From positions 1 through 6,597 of the forward strand of contig CAKZXL010000863.1 of NCBI GenBank assembly GCA_937883885.1: a DNA stretch of 6,597 bases, in the 5' to 3' direction. The stretch's first letter is position 1. Every line of letters begins with the position of its first letter. Both the position numbers and the translations under genes were made by a program. Under the pieces are notes generated by a model that saw only the letters and a program-made list of their open reading frames with translations, searched no databases and was not told the DNA's origin. Of this stretch, positions 1 to 6,157 are shown piece after piece. This DNA comes from an uncultured Aquincola sp. (GTDB lineage: Bacteria; Pseudomonadota; Gammaproteobacteria; Burkholderiales; Burkholderiaceae).

Positions 1-352
1 CGCGCTCGGGCGCACGCGCGGCGGCTTCCAGCGCGATCAATGAGCCCATGCTGTGGCCTACCAGCGCGGCCCGCTGCACGTCGGCGGCGTCCAGCAGCGC
101 CAGCACCCAGTCGGCCAGCGCCTCCACGCTGGGCAGCACCGGGCCGCCGCTGCGGCCGTGGCCGGGCTGGTCCACCGCCAGCACGCTGAAACCATGGTGC
201 GCGAACCAGCGCGCCGCCAGCGTCCACACGCTGTGGTCGTTGAGGGCGCCATGCACCATCACCACGCAGGGCAGGGTGGGGTCGAAGGGCTTGCCGCCGG
301 TGTAGGCGTAGGCCGGCTGCGGGCCCTGGGGGTTGTTGACCTGCAGCTTCAT
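1..352 (-). CDS. alpha/beta hydrolase, N-terminal part (cut by window edge)
   Basis: The 117 visible residues are the N-terminal half of an alpha/beta-hydrolase-fold enzyme. A short first strand region is followed by VVMVHGALND (residues 30-39), the usual oxyanion-hole HG loop. VLAVDQPGHGRSGG (58-70) is the typical second conserved loop of this fold. GHSMG (99-103) is the nucleophile elbow, with Ser101 as the predicted catalytic serine. The catalytic Asp and His lie beyond the left edge. There is no signal peptide, so it is probably cytoplasmic. The ATG at 352-350 overlaps the stop of the upstream sulfhydrylase gene as ATGA, implying one transcript and coupled translation. The substrate cannot be told from this half. 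The GHSMG elbow and the compact N-terminus argue against homoserine O-acetyltransferase (MetX), although MetX shares the fold and would fit the neighbour's pathway. Fold is sure; function is open. Confidence 0.9.
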   Translation of the reverse strand, partial: MKLQVNNPQGPQPAYAYTGGKPFDPTLPCVVMVHGALNDHSVWTLAARWFAHHGFSVLAVDQPGHGRSGGPVLPSVEALADWVLALLDAADVQRAALVGHSMGSLIALEAAARAPER

Positions 353-1647
353 GGCGCCTTCTCCGCCACCTTCAGCGCGCGCTTCAGGTCGTCCAGCAGG
401 TCGTCGGGGTCTTCCAGGCCCACCGACAGGCGGATGGTGCCGGGCCCGATGCCGGCCTGCGCCAGCGCCGCGTCGTCCATGCGGAAGTGGGTGGTGGAGG
501 CCGGGTGGATCACCAGCGAGCGGCAATCGCCCACGTTGGCCAGGTGGCTGAAGAGCTTGAGCGCCTCGATGAAGGCCTGGCCCTGGCGCCGGCTGCCCTT
601 CAGGTCGAAGCTGAAGACCGCGCCGCAGCCGCGCGGCAGCAGCCTCTGCGCCAGCGCATGGTCGGGGTGGCCGGGCAGCTCGGGGTAGGCGACGCCGGCC
701 ACCATCGGGTGCGCGGCGAGAAACTCGACGATGCGCCGGGGGTTGTCCACATGCCGAGCCATGCGCAGCGGCAGCGTCTCGATGCCTTGCAGGATCAGCC
801 AGGCGGTGTGCGGGCTCATGCAGGCGCCGAAGTCGCGCAGGCCCTCGCGCCGGGCGCGCAGCAGGAAGGCACCGACGGTGCTTTCCTCAGTAAAGCGCAT
901 GCCGTGGAAGCCGGCGTACGGTTCGGTCAGCTCCGGAAAACGGCCCGAGGCGTCCCAGTCGAACTGGCCGCTGTCCACCAGCACGCCACCCACCACCGTG
1001 CCGTGGCCGCACAGGAACTTGGTGGCCGAGTGGTAGACCAGGTCGGCGCCATGCTCAAACGGCTTCATCAGCCAGGGCGTGGTGAAGGTGCTGTCCACCA
1101 GCAGCGGCAGGCCGGCGTCGTGCGCGATCTGCGCCACGTTGGGAATGTCCAGCACGTCCAGCCCCGGGTTGCCCAGGGTCTCGCCGAACAGGAGCCGCGT
1201 CTCGGGCCGGATGGCGGCCCGCCAGGCGTCCAGGTCGCGCGGGTTGACAAAGGTGGTGGTGATGCCGAAGCGCGCCAGCGTGTAGTGCAGCAGGTTGTGC
1301 GAGCCGCCGTACAGCGCGCTGCTGGCCACAACGTGCGAGCCGGCACCGGCCAGCGTGCAGATGGCCAGGTGCAGCGCCGCCTGGCCGCTGGCGGTGGCGA
1401 TGCCGCCCACACCGCCTTCCAGCGCGGCCATGCGCTCTTCGAACACCGCGGTGGTCGGGTTGCTGATGCGGCTGTACACATGGCCCGGCCGCTCCATGTT
1501 GAAGAGCGAGGCGGCCTGCTCGCTGCTCTCGAACACGAAGGAGGTGCTGAGGTGGATGGGCAGCGCGCGGGCGCCTGTGGCCGCATCGGGCGCGGCGCCG
1601 GCATGCAGCGCCAGGGTGTCGAATCCGGGGTCCAGCGGTCCGGGCAT
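349..1647 (-). CDS. metY: O-acetylhomoserine sulfhydrylase (O-acetylhomoserine aminocarboxypropyltransferase)
   Basis: This is a PLP enzyme of the Cys/Met-metabolism (gamma-family) group, 432 residues. It is predicted to make homocysteine from O-acetylhomoserine and sulfide in the cytoplasm, on the direct-sulfhydrylation route to methionine. Visible hallmarks (numbered from the chosen start) are YSRISNPT near 58-65, the cofactor-binding SGQAAL near 87-92, LVDSTFTTP near 183-191 and SATKF near 207-211, whose Lys210 should form the Schiff base. The insertion containing WDASGRFPELTEPYAGFHG (near 231-249) and the length of about 430 are typical of MetY and longer than the roughly 400-residue O-succinylhomoserine enzyme MetZ. 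An in-frame ATG at 1671 would add 8 residues, but the ATG at 1647 has AAGGAG 5 nt upstream and starts directly with MPGPLDPGFDTLALHAG, so I chose it. Family is certain; acetyl versus succinyl substrate is less so. Confidence 0.93.
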   Translation of the reverse strand: MPGPLDPGFDTLALHAGAAPDAATGARALPIHLSTSFVFESSEQAASLFNMERPGHVYSRISNPTTAVFEERMAALEGGVGGIATASGQAALHLAICTLAGAGSHVVASSALYGGSHNLLHYTLARFGITTTFVNPRDLDAWRAAIRPETRLLFGETLGNPGLDVLDIPNVAQIAHDAGLPLLVDSTFTTPWLMKPFEHGADLVYHSATKFLCGHGTVVGGVLVDSGQFDWDASGRFPELTEPYAGFHGMRFTEESTVGAFLLRARREGLRDFGACMSPHTAWLILQGIETLPLRMARHVDNPRRIVEFLAAHPMVAGVAYPELPGHPDHALAQRLLPRGCGAVFSFDLKGSRRQGQAFIEALKLFSHLANVGDCRSLVIHPASTTHFRMDDAALAQAGIGPGTIRLSVGLEDPDDLLDDLKRALKVAEKAP

Positions 1648-1652
1648 GCAGT

Positions 1653-1658
1653 CTCCTT
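1653..1658 (-). promoter_or_regulatory. ribosome binding site deciding the metY start
   Basis: Read on the minus strand this is AAGGAG, a near-perfect Shine-Dalgarno sequence 5 nt before the ATG at 1647-1645. It lies inside the 8-codon extension that the in-frame ATG at 1671 would give, and so favours the shorter protein. Confidence 0.75.
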
Positions 1659-1748
1659 GAATTGCTATCACGGCCCGGCGTCAAGAGGGCGCAACTGCCG
1701 GGCGCCATCCGGAAGATTGTGTGCTATGTTGCCGCCGTACCCCGCCTC

Positions 1749-1752
1749 GGAG
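1749..1752 (+). promoter_or_regulatory. ribosome binding site deciding the CBS protein start
   Basis: GGAG lies 7 nt before the ATG at 1760. It supports this ATG over an in-frame GTG at 1721, whose 13 extra residues do not look like part of a CBS protein and would overlap the likely promoter. Confidence 0.6.
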
Positions 1753-1759
1753 CACTGCC

Positions 1760-2239
1760 ATGAAAGTCAGCGACATCCTGCGTGTCAAAGGAAACACGCT
1801 CTACACCGTCACGCCCGATGAACCTCTGGCCCTGGCCTTGAAAACCATGGCCGAGCTGGACATCGGCAGCTTGTGCGTGATGAGCCATGGCGACCTGATC
1901 GGCATGCTCACCTTCCGCGAAGTGATCCAGGTGGTGGTGCGCAATGGCGGCGTGGTGGGCGACACCCTGGTGCGCACGGCCATGGACGACCAGCCCCTGA
2001 CCTGCACGCCCGAGACCGAGCTGGACGAAGTGCGCCGCATGATGCTGCAGCGCCACGCCCGCTACATGCCGGTGCTGAACCAGCGCACGCTGATGGGCGT
2101 GATCTCGTTCTACGACGTGGCCAAGGCGGTGGTGGACAGCCAGGACTTCGAGAACCGCATGCTCAAGGCCTACATCCGCGACTGGCCGGTGGACCAGAAC
2201 GCCGAAGCCGAGGCGGAAGCGGCCCAACCCAAACTCTGA
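1760..2239 (+). CDS. two-CBS-domain protein
   Basis: This is a stand-alone protein of 159 residues built from a pair of CBS domains, forming a Bateman module. The first repeat spans about residues 3-60 (MKVSDILRVKG to LIGMLTFREVIQVV). The second spans about 72-127 (RTAMDDQPLTCTPETELDEVRRMM to LMGVISFYDVAKAVV). Both end in the usual G-(M/V)-(L/I)-(T/S)-(F)-x-(D/E)-V pattern. The tail from about 128 has a short helical stretch and an acidic, Ala/Glu-rich end. There is no enzymatic domain, signal peptide or membrane segment, so it is probably a cytosolic sensor or regulator. CBS pairs commonly bind adenine nucleotides, but the ligand and partner cannot be read here. It lies upstream of aroC in the same direction, though a terminator-like hairpin separates them, so a functional link to chorismate synthesis is not implied. 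Family call is secure; role unknown. Confidence 0.92.
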   Translation: MKVSDILRVKGNTLYTVTPDEPLALALKTMAELDIGSLCVMSHGDLIGMLTFREVIQVVVRNGGVVGDTLVRTAMDDQPLTCTPETELDEVRRMMLQRHARYMPVLNQRTLMGVISFYDVAKAVVDSQDFENRMLKAYIRDWPVDQNAEAEAEAAQPKL

Positions 2240-2241
2240 TG

Positions 2242-2310
2242 TCAGCCCCCAAGCTCGCTGCGCTCGCGGCCCCCTAAGGTGGCGCGCCCGCCCTTGGGGC
2301 GGCCCGGCCG
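2242..2310. repeat. GC-rich intergenic repeat-like element with inverted repeats
   Basis: Right after the CBS gene stop comes a block with nested symmetry. GCTCGC occurs twice as a direct repeat (2253-2258 and 2262-2267) around TGC. CCCCAAG (2247-2253) is the inverse complement of CTTGGGG (2293-2299). CCGCCC (2288-2293) and GGGCGG (2297-2302) form a tight hairpin around TTG. The wording CCCCCAAGCTCGCTGCGCTCGC followed later by CTTGGGGCGG resembles a dispersed extragenic element I recall from Comamonadaceae-type genomes. Only one copy is in this window, so the repeat status is inference. It has no coding potential. Confidence 0.45.
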
Positions 2311-2321
2311 AAGCACAATCG

Positions 2322-2360
2322 AGGGCCCGGCGCCACGGCGTTGCCGGGCCCTTTCTTTTC
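2322..2360 (+). terminator. intrinsic-terminator-like hairpin between the CBS gene and aroC
   Basis: A perfect 10-bp stem, AGGGCCCGGC (2322-2331) with GCCGGGCCCT (2343-2352), closes an 11-nt loop and is followed by TTTCTTTTC. This is the classical layout of a Rho-independent terminator reading on the plus strand. It would end the CBS-gene transcript about 110 nt after its stop codon. It ends only about 20-27 nt before the aroC ATG, which leaves no room for a complete promoter after it, so it could instead be a leader hairpin or attenuator of aroC. CACAAT at 2314-2319, just before it, resembles a -10 box. Confidence 0.7.
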
Positions 2361-2379
2361 CTGCTGACTGGTTCTTGCA

Positions 2380-3477
2380 ATGCCCGGCTCCACTTTCGGC
2401 GAACTGTTTCGCGTCACCAACTTCGGCGAAAGCCACGGCCCGGCCATCGGCTGCGTGATCGACGGCTGCCCGCCCGGCATGGCGCTGAGCGAGGCCGACA
2501 TCCAGCCCGAGCTGGACCGCCGCCGCCCCGGCACCAGCCGCCACGTCACCCAGCGCAACGAGCCCGATGCGGTGGAAATCCTGTCGGGCGTGTACGAGGG
2601 CCGCACCACCGGCACCCCCATCTGCCTGCTGATCCGCAACACCGACCAGCGCAGCAAGGACTACGGCAACATCCTCGACACCTTCCGCCCCGGCCACGCC
2701 GACTACACCTACTGGCGCAAGTACGGCCTGCGCGACCCGCGCGGCGGCGGTCGCTCGTCGGCCCGGCTCACCGCGCCCACGGTGGCGGCGGCCGCGGTGG
2801 CCCGCAAGTGGCTGCATGAAAAGCACGGCACCACCTTCACCGGCTGGATGAGCCAGCTGGGCGAACTGCCGGTGGCCTTCGAAGACGCGGCCCACATCCC
2901 GAACAACCCCTTCTTCGCGGCCAACGTGAGCCAGATCGCCGAGATGGAGGCCTACATGGACACGCTGCGCAAGGCCGGCGATTCCTGCGGCGCCCGCATC
3001 GAAGTGCTGGCGCAGAACGTGCCGGTGGGCCTGGGTGAGCCGCTCTATGACAAGCTGGACGCCGACATCGCCTACGCGATGATGGGCATCAATGCCGTCA
3101 AGGGCGTTGAAATCGGCGACGGCTTCGGCGTGGTGGCCCAGCGCGGCAGCCTGCATGGCGACGAGCTGTCGCCCGAGGGCTTCAAGGCCAACCGGGCCGG
3201 CGGCGTGCTGGGCGGCATTTCTACCGGGCAAGACCTGCGGGTGTCCATCGCCATCAAGCCCACCAGTTCCATCCGCTCGCCCAAGGCCTCGATCGACCGC
3301 GCGCTGCAGCCCACCACGGTGGAAACCTTCGGCCGCCACGACCCCTGCGTGGGCATCCGCGCCACGCCCATCGCCGAGGCGATGCTGGCCCTGGTGCTGA
3401 TGGACCATGCACTGCGCCACCGGGCCCAGAACGCCGACGTGGCGCTGCCGGTGCCGCCGATTCCCGGCGCGGCTTAG
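2380..3477 (+). CDS. aroC: chorismate synthase
   Basis: This is the last enzyme of the shikimate pathway. It converts 5-enolpyruvylshikimate-3-phosphate to chorismate by a reaction that needs reduced FMN, in the cytoplasm, feeding aromatic amino acid and folate synthesis. The 365 residues match the usual bacterial length and are complete at both ends. Landmarks are [19 protein letters not shown] (15-33) with the conserved His19, RRRPGTS (47-53), [15 protein letters not shown] (102-116) with His106, [12 protein letters not shown] (118-129), [11 protein letters not shown] (274-284) and [26 protein letters not shown] (318-343). The ATG at 2380 starts the canonical [14 protein letters not shown]-terminus. 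No clear Shine-Dalgarno precedes it, which is notable because the upstream 27 nt are the T-rich tail of a hairpin. The next gene downstream is an unrelated phosphodiesterase. The identification is not in doubt. Confidence 0.98.
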   Translation: MPGSTFGELFRVTNFGESHGPAIGCVIDGCPPGMALSEADIQPELDRRRPGTSRHVTQRNEPDAVEILSGVYEGRTTGTPICLLIRNTDQRSKDYGNILDTFRPGHADYTYWRKYGLRDPRGGGRSSARLTAPTVAAAAVARKWLHEKHGTTFTGWMSQLGELPVAFEDAAHIPNNPFFAANVSQIAEMEAYMDTLRKAGDSCGARIEVLAQNVPVGLGEPLYDKLDADIAYAMMGINAVKGVEIGDGFGVVAQRGSLHGDELSPEGFKANRAGGVLGGISTGQDLRVSIAIKPTSSIRSPKASIDRALQPTTVETFGRHDPCVGIRATPIAEAMLALVLMDHALRHRAQNADVALPVPPIPGAA

Positions 3478-3491
3478 CCGCCATTTGGCCC

Positions 3492-3518
3492 TTCAGATCC
3501 ATCAGAACTGGCCGACAA
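3492..3518 (+). promoter_or_regulatory. candidate sigma-28 (FliA-type) flagellar promoter
   Basis: GCCGACAA at 3511-3518 matches the sigma-28 -10 consensus GCCGATAA at 7 of 8 positions. Exactly 11 nt upstream, TTCAGATC (3492-3499) matches the -35 consensus TAAAGTTT at 4 of 8. The start point would fall near 3525, about 29 nt before the ATG of the HD-GYP gene. Motility-class control of a cyclic-di-GMP phosphodiesterase is biologically plausible. The -35 half is weak, so this remains a candidate. Confidence 0.4.
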
Positions 3519-3553
3519 CCTCAGCGTGCTTGTAACCGCTGTGGTCGTCACCG

Positions 3554-4828
3554 ATGTTGAAAAAGATCGCCGTCGCTGATCTGCGGCTTGGCATGCACCT
3601 GCACGGGTTCGAGAGCTCGTGGATGCGGCATCCGTTCTGGAAGTCGCGCTTCGTGCTCACCGATGCGGCCGATCTGCAGGCCGCCCTGGCCAGCGGCATT
3701 GCCGAATGCTGGATCGACACCAGCCTGGGCGCCGACGTGCCGCCGCGCGACGACCGGCCCACCCCCGCCGCCAGCCCGGCGCCCTGCCTGCCCGCCGCAC
3801 CTGCAGCCGCGCCGACTGTTGCGCAAGCGCCGGCCGCAGCGCCTGCAGCGCCCGCCATGCCCCCCGCGCCCTCGGCCAGCCTGCAGGAAGAACTGCGCAA
3901 GGCCCAGCAGGTGTACCGCCGCTCCAAGCAGGCGGTGGCCTCGATGTTCAACGAGGCGCGCCTGGGCAAGGCCATCGACGCCGAGCAGTGCCTGCCGCTG
4001 GTGGAAGAGATCTCCGAGTCGGTCTTCCGCAACCCCGGCGCGCTGGTCAGCCTGGCGCGGCTCAAGAGCCGGGACGAATACACCTACATGCATTCGGTGG
4101 CCGTGTGCGCGCTGATGGTGGCGCTGGGCCGCGAGATGGGCCTGGACGTGGCTGCCTGCCGCGAAGCCGGCCTGGCGGGCCTGCTGCACGACATGGGCAA
4201 GGCCGCGATGCCGCTGGACATCCTGAACAAGCCCGGCAAGCTCACCGACGACGAATTCGCGGTGATGCGCAGCCACCCTGAGCGCGGCCACGAGATGCTG
4301 CTGGGCGGCACCGCGCCCGACGCGGTGCTGGACGTGTGCCTGCACCACCATGAGCGCATGGACGGCACCGGCTACCCGCACCGGCTGCCGGGCGAGCGCT
4401 TCTCCTGCGTGGCCCGCATGGGCGCCATCTGCGACGTGTACGACGCCATCACCTCCAACCGGCCCTACAAGGCGGGCTGGGACCCGGCCGAGAGCATCGC
4501 CCGGATGATGTCCTGGAAGGGCCACTTCGACGAAGCCATGCTGGGCGCCTTCGTCAAGAGCTTGGGCATCTACCCCATCGGCTCGCTGGTGCGGCTGGAG
4601 TCGGGCAAGCTGGCCGTGGTGGTCGAGCAGAACCCGGCCGCGCTGGTCTCGCCGGTGGTCAAGGCTTTTTTCTCCACCCGCTCCAACATGCCGATCGCGG
4701 TCACCCGCATCGACCTGGCGCAGGCCGCCGGCCGCGACCGCATCGTCGGCCGCGAACCGCCGGGTCAATGGAACTTCCCGCAGCTGGCCGAGCTGTGGGC
4801 CGGCGACGCCGCCCCCGGCCGCCGCTGA
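3554..4828 (+). CDS. HD-GYP cyclic-di-GMP phosphodiesterase with N-terminal DUF3391
   Basis: This 424-residue cytoplasmic signalling enzyme is predicted to hydrolyse cyclic-di-GMP, which would favour motility over biofilm. Residues 1-60 (MLKKIAVADLRLGMHLHGFESSWMRHPF...) fit the DUF3391 domain often found before HD-GYP. Residues about 66-108 are a flexible Pro/Ala-rich linker. A helical stretch (109-165) leads into the HD-GYP domain at about 170-340. The expected metal-site motifs are intact: His180, the HD pair His212-Asp213 in LLHDMGK, His241 in SHPERG, HHERMDGTGYP at 265-275 with GYP at 273-275, and ICDVYDAITSNRPYK (292-306). An active enzyme is therefore likely. The tail 341-424 includes a small beta-rich segment seen in this subfamily. 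There is no transmembrane segment or receiver domain. The ATG at 3554 has no strong Shine-Dalgarno, but it opens the DUF3391 consensus. A sigma-28-like promoter lies just upstream. Target pathway unknown. Confidence 0.93.
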   Translation: MLKKIAVADLRLGMHLHGFESSWMRHPFWKSRFVLTDAADLQAALASGIAECWIDTSLGADVPPRDDRPTPAASPAPCLPAAPAAAPTVAQAPAAAPAAPAMPPAPSASLQEELRKAQQVYRRSKQAVASMFNEARLGKAIDAEQCLPLVEEISESVFRNPGALVSLARLKSRDEYTYMHSVAVCALMVALGREMGLDVAACREAGLAGLLHDMGKAAMPLDILNKPGKLTDDEFAVMRSHPERGHEMLLGGTAPDAVLDVCLHHHERMDGTGYPHRLPGERFSCVARMGAICDVYDAITSNRPYKAGWDPAESIARMMSWKGHFDEAMLGAFVKSLGIYPIGSLVRLESGKLAVVVEQNPAALVSPVVKAFFSTRSNMPIAVTRIDLAQAAGRDRIVGREPPGQWNFPQLAELWAGDAAPGRR

Positions 4829-4880
4829 CGCACCCCGCCTGCAGTTCGTCGCTTCCATCCGCACTCTGTCGCACCGCCAC

Positions 4881-4908
4881 GTGATGGCCTGAAGGGGACG
4901 CCTACACT
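4881..4908 (+). promoter_or_regulatory. weak candidate promoter of the efflux operon
   Basis: TACACT (4903-4908) matches 4 of 6 positions of a -10 box. GTGATG (4881-4886), 16 nt upstream, keeps only the TGA core of a -35 box. A start near 4915 would place the downstream stem-loop in the leader RNA. The 158-nt gap 4829-4986 is the natural site for a promoter, since the HD-GYP gene upstream belongs to an unrelated function. I see no clear repressor operator; GCCA/TGGC around CGTGA (4876-4888) is a short imperfect palindrome only. Confidence 0.25.
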
Positions 4909-4924
4909 GCGCCCGCCCTGGCCA

Positions 4925-4951
4925 TGCGGCTGCCTTACCCAGGCGGCCGCA
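4925..4951 (+). other. 11-bp stem-loop in the leader of the efflux genes
   Basis: TGCGGCTGCCT (4925-4935) pairs with AGGCGGCCGCA (4941-4951) over 11 bp, one of them a G-T wobble, around the loop TACCC. No T-run follows on either strand, so it does not look like an intrinsic terminator. It ends 23 nt before the AGGAG of the adaptor gene and could affect mRNA stability or translation, or be part of an extragenic GC-rich element. Confidence 0.5.
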
Positions 4952-4974
4952 AGGGGGCGGACGACAAGATCTTC

Positions 4975-4979
4975 AGGAG
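4975..4979 (+). promoter_or_regulatory. ribosome binding site deciding the adaptor start
   Basis: AGGAG sits 7 nt before the ATG at 4987. An in-frame ATG at 4924 would add 21 charged residues ahead of the membrane anchor and would overlap the stem-loop, so the downstream ATG is preferred. Confidence 0.75.
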
Positions 4980-4986
4980 CGAGCGA

Positions 4987-6144
4987 ATGGGCAACAAGGG
5001 CCTGAAAACCGCGGCCGTGGTGGCGGCGGTGCTGGTGGTGGCGGGCATCGCCGCCGCGGTGAACAGCCAGCGGCAGGACGCGCCCGCAGCCAAGGCCGAT
5101 GTGGTGCTGGAATTCACCGCGCGCGAAGTGGTGCAGCCGCAGTCCATGCCGCTGCCGCTGGTGCTGCAGTTCTCCGGCCCGCTGGTGGCCCCGCAAACCG
5201 CGGTGGTGCGTGCCAAGGCCGCCGGCACCTTGCTGTCGCTGGCGGTGGAGGAGGGCAGCCGCGTGCGCGCCGGCCAGGCGCTGGGCCAGGTCGACCTGGC
5301 CGAGCTGGACAGCCGGGTGAACGAACGCCATGCGATGCTGGAATCGGCTCGCGCGCAGCTGGCGCAGGCCGAGCGCAACTACCAGTCCAACCTGCGGCTG
5401 GCCGACCAGCAGTTCATCTCCGCCAATGCGCTGGACACCTCGCGCTCGCAGCTCGATGCAGCGCGCGCGCAGATGAATGCCGCCCAGGCGCAGGTCAACA
5501 GCCTGCGCGTCACCCAGCGTGATGCGGCCCTGGTGGCGCCGATCAGCGGCGTGGTGGCGCGCCGCCATGTGGTGCCCGGCGAAAAACTGGCCGCCGAGCA
5601 GCAGGTGCTGACGCTGGTGGACCTGGCCCGGCTGGAGCTGGCCGGCAGCGTGGGCACGCACGAGGTCTCGCTGCTGCAGCCCGGCATGCCGGTGCAGGTG
5701 CAGGTGGAAGGCGTGGCCACGCCGGTGGCGGCGCGGCTGGCGCGCATCGCGCCGGCGGCCGAGCCGGGCACCCGGGCCATCGGCGTGACCGTGGCCTTCG
5801 ACAACCCCAAGGAAACCTTTCGCGCCGGCCAGTACGCGCTGGCCCGCGTGGTGCTGGACGATCCGCAGCAGCGCCTCACGCTGCCGGCCAGCGCCATCGG
5901 CCACCAGTCGGGGCAGGAGCATGTGTGGCTGATCGAAGGCGGCGCGCTGGCGCGCCGCGCCGTCACCACCGGCCGGCGCGACGAAGCCGGCGGCCGGGTG
6001 GAAGTGCTCGAGGGCGTGGATGCGCAATCGCAGGTGCTGGCGGCGCGCTTCGACAACCTGCGCGAAGGTGCCAAGGCGGTGCTGCTGCCCGGCAAATCGG
6101 CCGCGGTGGCGGCCAGCGGCGCTTCGGCGCCGGTGATCAAGTGA
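4987..6144 (+). CDS. RND efflux periplasmic adaptor (HlyD/MFP family)
   Basis: This is a membrane fusion protein of 385 residues, predicted to link an inner-membrane RND pump to an outer-membrane channel in the periplasm. A short positive N-terminus (MGNKGLK) and a hydrophobic segment at about 8-26 form a signal anchor. There is no Cys lipobox, so it is probably membrane-anchored by the helix rather than by lipid. The first half of the lipoyl-like domain lies at about 60-104 (AAGTLLSLAVEEGSRVRAGQALGQVD). A helical hairpin rich in Ala, Gln and Arg spans about 105-177. The second lipoyl half begins with LVAPISGVVARRHVVPGEKL (182-201). Beta-barrel and membrane-proximal domains follow (about 215-365), including LPASAI (299-304). 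The permease gene starts 13 nt downstream, so the two are one operon. The substrate (drugs, metals, other) cannot be told. No outer-membrane factor gene is visible; it may lie past the right edge or elsewhere. Confidence 0.92.
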   Translation: MGNKGLKTAAVVAAVLVVAGIAAAVNSQRQDAPAAKADVVLEFTAREVVQPQSMPLPLVLQFSGPLVAPQTAVVRAKAAGTLLSLAVEEGSRVRAGQALGQVDLAELDSRVNERHAMLESARAQLAQAERNYQSNLRLADQQFISANALDTSRSQLDAARAQMNAAQAQVNSLRVTQRDAALVAPISGVVARRHVVPGEKLAAEQQVLTLVDLARLELAGSVGTHEVSLLQPGMPVQVQVEGVATPVAARLARIAPAAEPGTRAIGVTVAFDNPKETFRAGQYALARVVLDDPQQRLTLPASAIGHQSGQEHVWLIEGGALARRAVTTGRRDEAGGRVEVLEGVDAQSQVLAARFDNLREGAKAVLLPGKSAAVAASGASAPVIK

Positions 6145-6157
6145 GCGGGGCCGCATC

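Larger units (their letters stand above)
1648..1759. promoter_or_regulatory. divergent intergenic region, probable promoters for metY and the CBS gene
   Basis: This 112-bp gap lies between two divergently transcribed genes, so it must carry the start signals for both unless one is read from further away. On the plus strand TGCTATGTT at 1722-1730 resembles an extended -10 element and would give a leader of about 23 nt to the ATG at 1760. On the minus strand CACAAT (1721-1716) resembles a -10 for metY. No good -35 sequence is evident for either. A 7-bp inverted repeat, GCCCGGC (1673-1679) and GCCGGGC (1697-1703), lies on the metY side and could be an operator or chance in GC-rich DNA. The location is firm; the individual elements are weak. 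Confidence 0.35.

Noticed and set aside
1..352. MetX (homoserine O-acetyltransferase) for the left-edge hydrolase
   Set aside because: The pathway context is tempting, but the elbow is GHSMG and the N-terminus is short, unlike MetX, so I keep a general alpha/beta hydrolase call.
487..1821. Long open frame on the plus strand (444 codons) across metY
   Set aside because: It is antisense to the clear metY coding sequence, has low-complexity Ala/Gly/Arg/His-rich composition and shows no family motifs. It is a GC-rich shadow frame.
2242..3420. Long minus-strand open frame (392 codons) opposite aroC
   Set aside because: It mirrors the aroC codons, has a biased His/Ala/Gly/Val composition and no recognisable domain, while aroC on the plus strand is unmistakable.
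3469..3481. GCGGC-TTA-GCCGC hairpin at the aroC stop as a terminator
   Set aside because: The stem is only 5 bp with a 3-nt loop, overlaps the stop codon and has no T-run after it.
3749..3880. Pro/Ala-rich stretch as a sign of a frameshift or of two fused genes
   Set aside because: The frame is open throughout. DUF3391 joined to HD-GYP by a low-complexity linker is a normal architecture.
4800..4830. GC-rich complementarity at the 3' end of the HD-GYP gene as a terminator
   Set aside because: The pairing is explained by Gly/Ala/Arg codons, lies inside the coding sequence and has no T-tract.
3548..4864. Long minus-strand open frame (438 codons) opposite the HD-GYP gene
   Set aside because: Its extent follows the real gene and its translation is His/Arg/Gly-rich without motifs. 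It is a shadow of a high-GC coding region.
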